This document shows positions 45,256 through 55,456 of a stretch of DNA of 55,456 nucleotides, piece by piece (the first letter of the stretch is position 1; every line of letters starts with the position of its first letter). The stretch is taken from assembly GCA_038087015.1 (NCBI GenBank), contig JASBNA010000123.1, positions 1 through 55,456 on the forward strand, in the 5' to 3' direction. Under the pieces are notes generated by a model. That model did no database searches, was not told where the DNA came from, and was given only the letters and a program-made list of their open reading frames with translations. Source of the stretch: Cerrena zonata (taxonomy: Eukaryota > Basidiomycota > Agaricomycetes > Polyporales > Cerrenaceae). The position numbers and the translations under genes were made by a program.

Positions 45256-45811
45256 GGTGCAGCAAACAGTAGTTCAGTAGGAGAGATGACGGCGAACGGC
45301 AAGGTTATGTATAATTACAATGGGACTCGTCGAGTTGGGCGTGGCATTGATGGACGTCGCCGGACAGGTTTCTGTGCCGTCCCCCTCGAAAGTACATCAG
45401 TTCCTTCAATTAGCGTTCAGCGAGCTCAGTGATTCGTTCACACCCGTCTCTCTCAGTCCTCTGTAATGCGCTGCACTTTCTGGAATACATTGCCCTCTTT
45501 CTTCATTGTCAGGCGTTCCCTCATTGCGATGCAAACCGGAGCAGCAAGACGCTCATTCCATGCCTTCAAATGCTTCAAATTCATAGCCTCTTTGGGGCTA
45601 CTCGGCCTGTGTGAAGAATAGAGACCGGATGGTGATCATCCAGGCAATCCCTGATCCGATTCTAACCGTGAGGACGCAGTCTATACATAGACAGAGGCGA
45701 ATGGGGAATGGGTGACATATGCTACTAGTACTAACTACAAATCGAAGATGCGAAGAGATTGGATTGGGACTATCATTGTATCATTAATTACGGGCGTAGA
45801 ATGTTAGGATC
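45256..45811. other. Intergenic: promoter of the Zn2Cys6 gene and 3' region of the next gene
   Basis: 556 bp between two minus-strand genes. I find no further gene; no clear TATA element at a standard distance from the start at 45255. Confidence 0.5.
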
Positions 45812-47286
45812 TCAAGCGGCATGAACCATCTGCTGGGCGAATCCCATCCCGGCGGTATCCTTGGCTTGGGGTGTTGGCAACAAAAGATCTTCTGAGAGTG
45901 AATCGGAGGCAACACGTACAATCACGTCGTCTTTAGGAGCCTCAGAAGTTGGGCTGATCGGTTCCGTGACAGGATCTTCGAGAGATGAAGTGTCAGAAAC
46001 CGACGACATGGATTCAGGCTGCGGGAGGACTAAATCTGTATGGGTCGACGAAACGCTACTCTTTGAGGAAAAGAGACTCAAGCTTCCGAATCTTGTACGT
46101 GTTGTCGTCGCAGGGGAATTTAATATTTGGGAAGGCGGTGCAGGGGATGTTAAGACGGGTGTAGAAGCCGGAGTCGTGTCTGTCTTCCAGAGCCTAAAGC
46201 CCCAGCGAGTTGACGCTGAACTGTTCGTCCTATTGTGGTCCGCAGTTGTCATGGCTGGCGACATAACCCCTCTTGCAATTGGGGGAACCATGCCAATGTT
46301 ATTATCTGCGATGAATGTTCGGAGGGCATTGACACAAGTCTCTGAAGCCTCTCGTGCTTCTTGAGCCTCGGTCATTTCATGTCTAGTCTCCTCAAGCTGT
46401 TCTTTCACAGCCTGTAGCTCCTTTCGTAGTTCCTCGACCTCAGGAGCGTCTGTAGGTGGAAGTAAATCGGAGGGCTGCGGGGAAGTACGACCCCAGAACC
46501 CTGAAATACGCCTTGAAGGTCCTGGAAGTGCTGTTTGCGGAACTTCGGTAAGCTGGAATCTAGGGGTACTGGCCCACTGGCCGGGTTCGCTGAAGACGGG
46601 TGCGCTAATTGCACCACCGTCAGACACGGATGAAATACGACGGTGAGCATTCGATTTGCCAGCAGGGGAGCCTGTGAGAGGGACGAAAGATGCACGTCGG
46701 GAGGAAGGGGGGCCTGTGAAAGAAGCGTGACCAGCCTTCGAAAGGTCAATTGACAGAGGAGACCCATGGCTCATCCGTCTGCTCTCAGTCTGCAGCCTCA
46801 TCAGGGCGCGTCTGTAGGATTCCGTATCGTCAGGATCACCCGGCATCATATAGACTAAAGCAGATATGCTGACCTGCTGTCCTCCAACTTGCTTCTTAAC
46901 ATGGTTATGGCATCTTCATCATCCTTATGTTGATCTTGGGCGGCGTTCAACTCTGTCTCCAGGCGCAGACATTTGTCCGTGACATGATTCACGGTCTCCT
47001 TCAAACCCTCCTCGTTTGTTCGTGCCTTGGACAATGCAATGGAAAGCTCATCCCGTTCTTTAGAGAGCTCGGCCACAGACAGACGCAACTGCGTTACGAT
47101 AGATGCGAGAACGTGCGGGTCGAGAGACTGCCGGAAATTAGGTTGGTTGTATTCCGGTGAGTTGGGTAGGGATTCAGCTTCTAGCTGGCGTTCAAGTTCG
47201 AGAGACAAATCTATAGAGTGGGGTCGGCTCCGGTCCCTGTCGGGTTGGAACTGGAGTTCATCGTCGTCGTGATCGTGAAGTGACAT
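45812..47286 (-). CDS. Coiled-coil, Ser/Pro-rich protein of unknown function
   Basis: Exons 46874-47286 and 45812-46811, one 62-nt intron with GT/AG ends; 470 aa. The N-terminus is acidic (HDHDDDELQ). A coiled coil covers about residues 55-150 (SVAELSKERDELSIALSK, then LETELNAAQDQHKDDEDA and SKLEDSRRALMRLQTESRR, the last crossing the intron). A Ser/Pro/Arg-rich disordered part follows, then a second coiled coil (~215-265, VEELRKELQAVKEQLEETRH), then a Ser/Thr-rich tail. There is no enzymatic or membrane feature. This looks like a scaffold or cytoskeleton-associated protein, but no family is recognised. It lies in a run of minus-strand genes. Confidence 0.75.
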
Positions 47287-48037
47287 GGTAGGTCGTTGAA
47301 TGCGGAACGAGAATTAGTAGAGCGTGAATCCCTGCGGTCCTGGCCTAACGGTAGTGGTCCGTAGAGAAGAGGTGGATGAATTAAGTTACTGAATGCTGGT
47401 TGTTGCTGGTATAGAATAAGGTGGGGTATCAACCAGTCCACTGGCGGTGAACTGAAACCGACGCGGTGGTGGCTTGGTTGAACGTGGCCGTGCGCCTTTT
47501 ACTCTATTGTGAACTCTCCGCCGTCCGTGGGAAGCGATGTAAAACTACAAAGATTGGGTGTATACTTTGACAGTAAACTTGCAGGTTGGGTGAGGATGGT
47601 AGTATGTGCAAGAAGGACGTTCAGCGATACTTGCCTAGCCGGAAGATCCTTTCAGATAAATATCCAGGTAATATCCAGGTAGGCAACCGGAGGCAAGGAA
47701 AGCGATGCGTGACCAACCCACTTTGCTTCACATGGACACCATTGATCTCAAGCTATCTCAAACAGGCGTGAGCTCGCAACGTCCGACTCCGTTCACATGA
47801 TTCTCAAATATGTCAACCAAAGCATTAGAGTTCCATTCGACAACAACAGCAACAGCCGAGTCATAAATACAAAATATACCTGTACAGTAATAAGTCTACA
47901 ATCTCCTTTTTCCTGCCATAATCAAAAACATTCCAACGAAAAGATGACAATCCAGACAAACACGTACATTCAATGTTGGTTGTCTTTTTTGGGTACATCC
48001 TCGACCTCTCTATCACCTTCAGGAGAGGCGGGTGACC
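47287..48037. other. Intergenic region
   Basis: Upstream region of the coiled-coil gene and downstream region of the Smr-domain gene (both minus strand). No gene or repeat recognised. Confidence 0.5.
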
Positions 48038-50911
48038 TTAGGCGTGTGTCAATGGGTCAACACAAACTATCCCGTCGCGTTCACTCCAAGGGTAACCCCA
48101 CAAGTGCAACCACTCCCTGACACCGGTGGCGAGACGAGCTCGAGACGCACCACGTGCGGGATCTTGAGTCCCTGTGTGTTTCTCCTCACCAACAATCAAA
48201 TAGACTACGAAAAAAGGACATATCAGACACCCAAGTAGCAACAAGATAATCACCATAACTCACCCAATCCGTAAAAATGCTCTCTCTCAAGCTGTTGGAA
48301 ATCAAATAGATCATATGAGAACGCTTGATGGGGAGCGAATTCACGCAAGGCAGACTTACAGCAAGTAAGAACTCTTCCAATACCTCCGTAGCTTCCGAAG
48401 AATGCAAACCATGCAAGTCGAGCATGCTTTCTGTTCTTTCTTCTGGTGTCGCTTTTTGACCTTCACCTCCAGCATTCTGGCTCGCAATCCCAAGGACAAC
48501 ACCGAGTCCAGCACCGCAAAGCTTTCCGCGAGTAGTCCTATCTCCCGGATCGTCTGACCAGCCTACATCTCTCGAGCGTACAGCCTGTTCGCCCACTCGG
48601 GCTCGTTCTCTAACCAATTTGGCAGCAGCGTCAACCATCTCTGAGTGCATTTTCGCATTCAGGTCATGGCCTTCCCTACTGAACCGTTTCGCAGCAGCAC
48701 CATCCCCACGACGCCACGCATCAGCAGCGCGAGAGAGGCACGCATTCCGTGCTGCGCCCAGCTGGAGCGCTCGAGAACGGTAGTTCATATAGAGACTGTT
48801 GACCGATTCTCCAGTAGGTAAAGTAGGCAACAAGGTGGGTACTCGAAGCTTGATACGGGGTGAAGGTTTCGGAGCCACGATAGCGGTTGGTAATTCAGCA
48901 GCAGCTCCCATAGCCTCACGTCGAGCAGCAACCAAAGCAGGATCCTTCTGGAATCCGGGTGCAGCTTGTGATTGCTGTTGAATGGTCGCTGGACGCTTAA
49001 CGGCATTGGCAAATCGAGTACGACTTGGGTCATGGAATGTCTCGTCCCGCATATGGCTTTGGCTTCCTCGTCGTTTACCTCCCCCTATAGCTTGGTTCAA
49101 GGAGGGGAACTCGTCTTGGACAGTAAGATTACCGGAATCATCGTTATGCTGAACGTGAATGTTGGCACGGCCAAGGGCATTGGTCAAGCTCGAGATATCG
49201 ACGTCTTTAGGAATCTGGTGAAGGAACTCGCAGCTCTCGCCTTTGGCGCATGTACCGCGAAGCCAGAACCTACACAAGGCTCGCTCCAGGTCATGACTAG
49301 ATGTAGACTTTACTTAGCCAACGAAGCAATGTGATGAGCAGCAACAGGAATCCAAACTTACCTAAAGCGACAGTCGGCCCGTAAACACTCGCCTGCCAAG
49401 AAGTATCTACAAACCCTATTGCCTCCGGGGACAGGACGTCCGTTGGTACTTCCAAAGCGTATATTCCCTCTTCCATTAAACCCACCTCTTCCACCTCGAG
49501 GGAAACCACCATACCCATCTCTTGACATGAGCATCACCCTATTGCCCATAGACTGTACTCTAGCAGGCATCGGCTTAGGCTGCTGGGCAACATACGCTCT
49601 ATCGACCAACCAGGACATAGCCCTCTCGAAATCGTATGCATTATTAGCCAATGCTTCCTCCAACTCCGACGGAGCAAGCGATGCACCGAATACGGAACTG
49701 AGGACATCAAAAGGCGTCATACCATCGGTCAGCGCAGTCTCCGCGTCTGCGTCTAGTTCGCTATTCTGAGATTGGTTCGAATCTCCGCCAATTGAGTGAG
49801 GATAATGTTGGCCATTGTTGAACTCGGCTGAGAGGGAGGAGTTGGAAAGAGGTGAGTTGGACCACTGTGTATCACCTGAGTCGGAAGCAGCCACCGGGTG
49901 GAAAGAACGAGGGATCTTGGAGTTGAACGGGTCGAAGGGATCATCGTCATCATCTTCTTCCGGGCGCAAAGTAGACCTCAGCGAACTTGGTGTTGCTGAC
50001 CGAGGCAGCAAAGAGCTATCGGGGGTAAGTGGGGCCGCGATCGCCAACTTGGATGTAGGTCTCTGGGGATTGTGTGCCCATAGATCTGGAGAGGGTGTGT
50101 CTGCCCGGAATCCGGGGAATGTACCAGGATTAGACGACGCCGCGGAGAGAGGACGTTGTATGGGTCTGAATTCTGAAGCCTTCGCATTTAAAATACGAGG
50201 GGAAGATATGGGGGATGCCGGGAGACTTGACGCAAACTGGGCATGCATCAAAATCGGAGATGAACTGGGTGAATCCGTAATGTATGACGAAGAGTGCAAG
50301 TTCCCCAACGGAGATACAAGCGGGGTATGAGGCCGACGGTATATGGCGGCGAGAGGAGAGCCGGGAGCTGAGTTATTATTAGGTGTGTCCGGACGATTGA
50401 GACGAACTGAATGAGATGAGGCACGAGAAGAGGGCCGCGAGAGGGGTCGACGGTTTGGCGTAAGGTACAGGAAGGGGAGGTTGTCGACGTCGTCGCGATG
50501 ACGATGCATGAGATCCAGCACATGTTGCGCCAACTAACACAACTAGCTTAGCAGACAATAGACAATGCAACGAAACTCTCCTACCTCTTTATCATCGATG
50601 GTAGGTCCAAATGTCTCTTTCAACAACTCTTTCAATTCGTCCTCTTCTTCGTTGTCAAGTAGACTCGCAACACGGCTAACAAACGCCGTGGTTATGAGGC
50701 CAGAATCGTCAGCATCTGGATCATCATCGTAGTCGCCAGATGGCCTGTACTGGCGAGCGATGGAAGTCAACTGGGCTCTGGTGTGCGGGAACTTGGAAGA
50801 CGTAGAGCCCTCGCGATGAGCGGAAGGTATGGAGGGAGCTGAAGCAGTCGACCAAGGCGAGACCGGTCGGTGAGCTTCAAGAGGTACAGAGATCGCTGGA
50901 GGGTGAAGCAT
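48038..50911 (-). CDS. CUE / CCCH zinc finger / DUF1771 / Smr-domain protein
   Basis: Exons 50585-50911, 49362-50533, 48360-49296, 48264-48291 and 48038-48204 give 876 aa in frame. Domains in order: an N-terminal helical region (RVASLLDNEEEDELKELLK), a long Ser/Pro-rich linker, a CUE/UBA-like helix bundle (~390-435, MTPFDVLSSVFGAS...EALANNAYDFERAMSWLV), an RGG-like GGFPRGGRGG stretch, two CCCH fingers (C-x7-C-x4-C-x3-H at ~484-501 and C-x7-C-x5-C-x3-H at ~508-526), a DUF1771 helix pair (~665-740) and a C-terminal Smr domain starting LDLHGLH (~800) with VGEEKHTG in place of the usual glycine-rich motif. CUE binds ubiquitin, CCCH binds RNA, and Smr domains of the Cue2/N4BP2 group cut mRNA at collided ribosomes, so a role in translation surveillance is likely but inferred. 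A 5'-UTR intron is possible at 50974-51097. Confidence 0.87.
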
Positions 50912-50973
50912 CTCGATTCAAGCACCACTATCTAGGTTCATACACTAGCGGTTTGAAGCGAGATTCGATTCAA

Positions 50974-51097
50974 CTGTCGTGCTTCGAAGTGAAGCGTCTG
51001 AATATGAAAGACTAAGAAGTTGGACAAAGACGCAATGCCTAAGGGTTGAGGCTTGAGTGAACGTGGAATGACGAGAGGGCACGCGGTAATTACTCAC
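50974..51097 (-). other. Possible 5'-UTR intron of the Smr-domain gene
   Basis: On the minus strand GTGAGTAATTACC at 51097 downward and CACGACAG before 50973 form good donor and acceptor sites 124 nt apart, just upstream of the start codon at 50911. No coding effect. Needs transcript support. Confidence 0.4.
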
Positions 51098-51145
51098 CTG
51101 ACGTGACAGAGTCCTTCTAACGAATTCAATGAAATAATCGACCAC

Positions 51146-51666
51146 TTCTAGTGAGATACGAGCAGAGATTGAGTCCTGTTACGTGCGTTGAAGCACCGGT
51201 AGATAAAGGTCAAAGGAAAGCTGAACACGAGGGGATACGTGGGTTGGACTTGTCGTTGGGAGGGGGCATGTACATCAACCGCCTAAAGACCCGAGTTTCA
51301 CCGAACTTGAACAAGGTGCTTATGGTGTGCGCCGAGTAAGATGGTTATCCTCTAGCCTACCCTACGCTGAGCTCCAGTCTGATGCCTGTGAGGGGTGTTG
51401 TTGAAGAGAAAGAGAGAACAAGGCGAGTTGATTGTTGAGACCGAGAGTAAAGCGGAGGTCCCACGTTCTAGCTTCTAAGTTAGACGCTTTCCCATTTGCT
51501 TCCGTTCTGGGTGGTGGCAATCAATAACACTCTTGTAGGCTAAATATATTCGTATGTTTCGAGACATAAGGGGGATACGAACGTGGAGTCATGGAAACGA
51601 CGGTTGACAATAGCATGAGACGGGTGGAGGGGCGGGAGCGAATAAGGAGGGCCCGACTCGGAGTGA
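51146..51666. other. Intergenic region
   Basis: Upstream sequence of the Smr-domain gene. Short frames only, no feature recognised. Confidence 0.45.
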
Positions 51667-51960
51667 CAGTTTCAGATACGATGATGGATACACATGATTA
51701 TACAACCGGACACAAAACATAATTTACTCTGCACCAACACCGGCCCTTGGACCAAATAACCTTTCGACGCTTCGTAGACCTTCTAGTAAGATGAAATCAT
51801 AAAAGTACCCCAATTCTTAACACGATCTTCAATATACTTCCGAGTCCTCCTCGCGTCGAAAGTGTCTTCCAACTTCACTGTTATATCGCTCGCGACGTTT
51901 GAACCATCACTGACGACAAGCGTAGGACCGCATCTGGGATTTCTGCCCGCTCTGGATCTG
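51667..51960 (-). pseudogene. Degenerate partial duplicate of the Tsr4/PDCD2 gene 3' end
   Basis: AGTTTCAGATACGATGATGG at 51668 and the following ~200 bp align with the 3'-UTR and last exon of the gene at 52905-54550 (AGTTTCAGAAACGATGG at about 52858). The minus strand reads RVKNWGTFMISSY then a stop, then KVYEASKG, matching MDWGTCMIFSCEKDCEASKS of the intact gene. Only the C-terminal piece is recognisable, and key cysteines are lost. A tandem, decayed copy. Confidence 0.7.
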
Positions 51961-52904
51961 TGAGATATGGAAATCGAAATCGATTACTGAAGGCTACTGA
52001 TGAGACACTAAATCATAGACCACAATACCAAGCTAAGAATGAGAAGTTATCCGCCAAGACTCGGGCGAGGTTCTAGATAAAATGGTAGCAAGTAATCCCT
52101 GGTATCGCTAGGACGATCGGTATATTTGTTGGACACGAAATACCCATCCTCGCCAGTTGTAGGCTAGTAGCTGTACCTCTGAAAGTCTCCAACCTGGAAC
52201 GCAATCATTAATCTCTAAAAATCACAGGGGAATCTTAGTACCGTCCTTAAGCCGTTGTAGCTGTCATCACCTAAGGTAGAGCTCCTAACCCTCCCATCTT
52301 TTGTTTCTATAATGTCATAGATCAAAGCGTTAGCTATGGCCTTGAGTATACTAATTGCAGAATACGAACAACGGTCATACTGGCAGTGATACGCCGATGT
52401 TCGAGACGACGAGAAGGAGAAGCGCGTCGATAAAGATACGGCAATCTGTCTCTAACTAAGGACACGAAGTGAGGCGTTTCAAGAAAAGCAATTAATGATT
52501 GCGGCTGACCCTAAATGATACATATTCGCGGAGGCTATTTGTCTGGTTAATATTCGAATGTTGCCGAAGTACCTGACCTCTTCTTCTTCAAGCTTATATA
52601 TGGTCATTGGTCTTATTGTAATAGTGGCATTAACAAGGGATAGTAAAAAGCTAGCATTTGAGGACGGGATATGGGGCTTGGTTGTCGACAAAGCAAAGTT
52701 ATCATTTATGATGTCACAAACGACGTCCCCTAGACGCCTTCCCGTTTCAAAGTAGACTCTTGCCACTCGTGGATTTAGAGCGATGAATGGAATACGAGCA
52801 AGCTGCCATGGAAACGTCCACAAAGAGACAGGAGCCAAGCAATAGCGATACATTGTAAGTTTCAGAAACGATGGATACACATGACACGACGAAAAAAAAA
52901 TAAT
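51961..52904. other. Spacer between the Tsr4 relic and the intact gene
   Basis: A 133-codon minus-strand frame at 52479-52880 starts within the 3' flank of the intact Tsr4 gene; it has no recognisable domain and I do not call it a gene. The remainder may be further decayed duplicated sequence. Confidence 0.4.
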
Positions 52905-54550
52905 TTACGAATCCCACTGTACGAGCACCAACTCCTCGGCCCAACAACTCTTCGACGCTTCGCAATCCTTCTCACACGAGAAAATCATACAAGTTCCCCA
53001 ATCCATCCGCCCATCCCCAGCCCTCTTCAACACTTTCTCCACCTCTTTCCTCCTCTCATCGTCCGTCAAGTTCTTCTTCCCCTCATCAGACTTGGGGGTT
53101 TTCAACACATTGATCAAATTCGGCATCAACTGACACTCGAACACCCTTTTCGCCCCACAATGTTTACAAGCAGGCAAAGAGGACGAATCGAATACCCGTT
53201 TTCCTCCTCCGGGAGTGACCATGAACGCGGCCTTGGTGACAGGCACCCCCGAGGAAGCCGAGCGAGGAACAGGGAAGAGTCGATCGAAGACGGCATCATG
53301 GGCAAAGGGCAGAGGCGTTCCACCCATATCGTACCTGATCGTATTCATTCAGAAAGGAGGTTTGCGAACCAATGAGGTTTGATGAAGGCAGAATATAGAC
53401 AAACGGACGTACCGGACACATTGATCACTTTGGTATTCCACCCGTTGAGAGAATCTATCAAAGACATGGTCGGTCTCGAGGGAATTCTCGTATCCCTCCA
53501 TAGCCCAGGAAACATCCTTGGGTTGTTTTCCGTTCTCGTGTTCTGCTTCAACGTCATCGGCTGAAGGGACCTTTGGAGTTTTTTGTTTAGGAAGATATTC
53601 GGAAAAGGTGGAGAGGTAGAGGGAGGTATAAGCCGGTGCTGTCGCCCATTCCGAAGTGTCTAGCGTGCTCGAGGCCATGGCGGTGACAAGCTCATCTTCA
53701 CTGCCGGAGCTGTCCTCGTCTTCGGATGAGGAATCATCGTCGGCAGCTGAAGAAGGTTCGTCTTGTTCATCCTCCGGACCGTCTGCAGACACGTTCCCAA
53801 AGATTTGGTTTCCCAAACCCATGCCGAACGAGGGAGCACCAGCAGATGATTTCATCTAGGAAAAAAATTGCAAACGGCTTTAAACTTGACGTAACCAATG
53901 AGAGAGAAATACGACATACGGAGAAGGGGTTTACTTTGGCCGAGCTCTTCCGCTCTTCCTCTGCTTTCTGAGCTGCCTTCTTGGCATCTTCTTTAGCCTT
54001 TTGTCGAGCTCGTTTCTTTTCGAGCTTTGCGGCGTATTTTTCATTAAACCTCAATGCACGCCATGCACGCACACTTCCAAAAACCTTGAGTAAAAAGAAA
54101 AGGAAATAGAAAAGACCTCACATGGACATCGTCCTACTCACCTTCCATCATCTTTACCTTGACAACTTCCACGTGCACATCCCCATACGTACAAGACTCG
54201 GTCATAGGGACTGTCTTCAAGCGGACACCACAACTGGACGAGTAGCTCCATGGGTTTTGAGCAATGCTTGCAAATCGACGATGTATAATCGGGTTCATGA
54301 GGGGCAAGGAAAGCCTATATGGCAAGATACAGCGAGAGACAGGAAGAAAAAAGTATATTTCAATAAAGGAACGGCACGTGCACGGACGAAAGATGTCTCG
54401 TACGGGGTGACCGCCAATTCTGGATACAGCAGCGTCGAGAATATCTGAAGAGGAGACTATCGGGCCATCAGGAACGCCGAGCTGGACAGAGGTCTCGGTG
54501 TCTGAGAGCACTTCCTCATCTGAATCTGACCAATCCTCCTCCGGTGCCAT
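52905..54550 (-). CDS. TSR4: Tsr4/PDCD2-family ribosome-biogenesis protein
   Basis: Exons 54404-54550, 54142-54314, 53920-54073, 53413-53855 and 52905-53334 splice in frame to 448 aa. The N-terminus (DWSDSDEEVLSDTETSVQLG) is followed by the typical GVPDGPI start of PDCD2/Tsr4, a zinc-binding-type segment with CKHCSKPMELLVQLWCPLED and WGCARGSCQ, then RAWRALRFNEKYA, a Lys/Ala-rich helix, an acidic low-complexity stretch, and the C-terminal PDCD2_C domain: QCVRYDMGGTPLPF, a CKHCGAKRVFECQLMPN pair, and WGTCMIFSC at the end. Yeast Tsr4 is a dedicated co-translational chaperone of ribosomal protein uS5 (Rps2), needed for 40S assembly; the same role is expected here. The start codon is 808 bp from a divergent gene. 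A decayed copy of its 3' end lies downstream. Confidence 0.92.
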
Positions 54551-55358
54551 GGTGTATTGAATATGTTACAAGGGTGCAATGGTGTGAAGGGACCTGGATC
54601 AGAAGAGGAGATCAGTTTTAGTCCTTGCGATAGGAAGAGAGAAGTGATTGATAGAAAAAGTCAGGATACATGAATGGAATTATTTTGAATTTCTCGTCAG
54701 AAGCGGTCTACACGAGGAAACCTCGCGAGACCACCGTCAGACTCGTCATCTAAAGGGCTCATCCTTTTACTGCATATTCGAGAAAATTGCTTACCTGAAG
54801 GAAAATGAACGAGGTCGTGGACGGAGAAAGGAGGAACGCGAGAAGAGAGAAAAAATCGCCGGCAGCGAGCCTTTTTAGGGACAGCGCTTATGGATGCCGC
54901 GGGATTTTACTTCCTGATGGGGAGCAATATACTCTGATTATGAATAGAACATAATTGGGCAAAGGGGCCCAGGACGAGTGGCGAGGCGGTGGGCGAGGAA
55001 GATTGAGTTTAGAGGTATGTAAGACGACTAGCCATCCCAGGAGCGGTCGAGCTGATGGAGACTCTTCCATGGCAGGGCAGTCACTGATTTGTCCCCGTGG
55101 GCAGCCGAACTCTGCCAACTCGCTGCGCGCAAAGGACACTGTCGCGACAATAGGTGCTACTCGTCGGTGAGCACAAATAAAACCTGGGGAAAAGGGGCAG
55201 GGTCGGCGTTAGAAAAACATGTGGACCGGGGGGTAGGACCGGGTAGATTGGAGGGAGATGCTTCCTGTTGGGTCTTGTCATTTGTGTGATACACCAATAT
55301 CATGTAAGTTGCAAGATTCGCACAGTCAGCCTTCTTCTCCTTCCACCACCATCCGTCC
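54551..55358. promoter_or_regulatory. Divergent promoter region
   Basis: About 0.8 kb between the start of the Tsr4 gene (minus) and the start of a zinc-cluster gene (plus). Contains purine-rich tracts (about 54830-54860). No coding region supported; specific elements not identified. Confidence 0.5.
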
Positions 55359-55456
55359 ATGTCCTCCCCAGAGGTCTCCTTCAATGGCGCCAACCGCCAA
55401 ATGGCAATGGCGAGGTCAAGAAACGCAAGCGAGGCGCGAACCGTCTCTCCTGCGCA
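55359..55456 (+). CDS. 5' end of a second Zn2Cys6 transcription factor (partial)
   Basis: The plus strand reads MSSPEVSFNGANRQ from ATG 55359, while the last ~45 bases in another frame read EVKKRKRGANRLSCA, the typical basic lead-in and first cysteine of a Zn2Cys6 cluster, like RRNAPLSCAEC in the gene at 45255. The two frames differ by one base around the short A run at 55399-55401, so there is either a one-base loss (real or a sequence error) or an upstream start that I cannot see. The rest of the gene lies outside the window. Confidence 0.5.
   Translation, partial: MSSPEVSFNGANRQMAMARSRNASEARTVSPA

Noticed and set aside
49763..49790. GGTTCGAATCTCC resembling a tRNA B box
   Set aside because: It lies in the coding region of the Smr-domain gene, with no cloverleaf around it.
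52479..52880. A 133-codon minus-strand gene downstream of Tsr4
   Set aside because: No domain, and it overlaps the 3' flank that was duplicated with the Tsr4 gene; more likely a chance frame.

Overview
The window comes from a filamentous basidiomycete, most likely an Agaricomycete. Evidence: protein genes are cut by many 49-90 nt introns; transposon families are those typical of mushroom-forming fungi (KDZ/Kyakuja-like, hAT, PIF-Harbinger, CACTA-type foldback elements, LTR elements); there is an F-box relic, two Zn2Cys6 regulators of one subfamily, and the 5' end of a fungal 18S rRNA. Species cannot be named from this.

Layout. 1-743: end of an rDNA external spacer and the first ~254 nt of the 18S gene, broken off. 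744-9.4 kb: AT-rich, CpG-poor repeat graveyard with a hAT transposase relic, a near-perfect palindromic element and LTR-like pieces. 9.43-21.8 kb: an F-box gene relic split by a solo LTR, which is itself split by a 9.8-kb KDZ transposon (9697-19497) with 526/527-bp terminal inverted repeats, a 7-bp target duplication and three co-oriented genes (transposase plus two uncharacterised proteins); a CACTG-type foldback element breaks the F-box relic again. 21.8-35.0 kb: AT-rich decay with a PIF-Harbinger relic (Myb/SANT-like and DDE genes), another solo LTR, a GC-rich island and a second palindromic element. 35.0-39.26 kb: a probable non-autonomous transposon with captured host sequence, including a broken fatty acid synthase alpha (FAS2) fragment. 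38.5-40.1 kb: two copies of a TA-target MITE, one with nearly all CpG sites lost.

40.1-55.4 kb is ordinary host gene territory: a PH-domain protein (+), a Zn2Cys6 transcription factor (-, 15 exons), a coiled-coil protein (-), a CUE/CCCH/DUF1771/Smr protein (-), a Tsr4/PDCD2-type ribosome-biogenesis chaperone (-) with a degenerate tandem copy of its 3' end, and the first codons of a second Zn2Cys6 regulator (+) at the edge.

Best candidate for an undescribed system: the KDZ element. Its transposase and second gene share a short C-terminal motif, a GGTCC-type motif recurs in both inverted repeats and upstream of the second gene, and two large conserved-looking cargo proteins have no function I can name. 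The transposase has two TGA stops, so this copy looks recently inserted yet recently disabled. All intron/exon models are by-eye splicing, checked for frame continuity.
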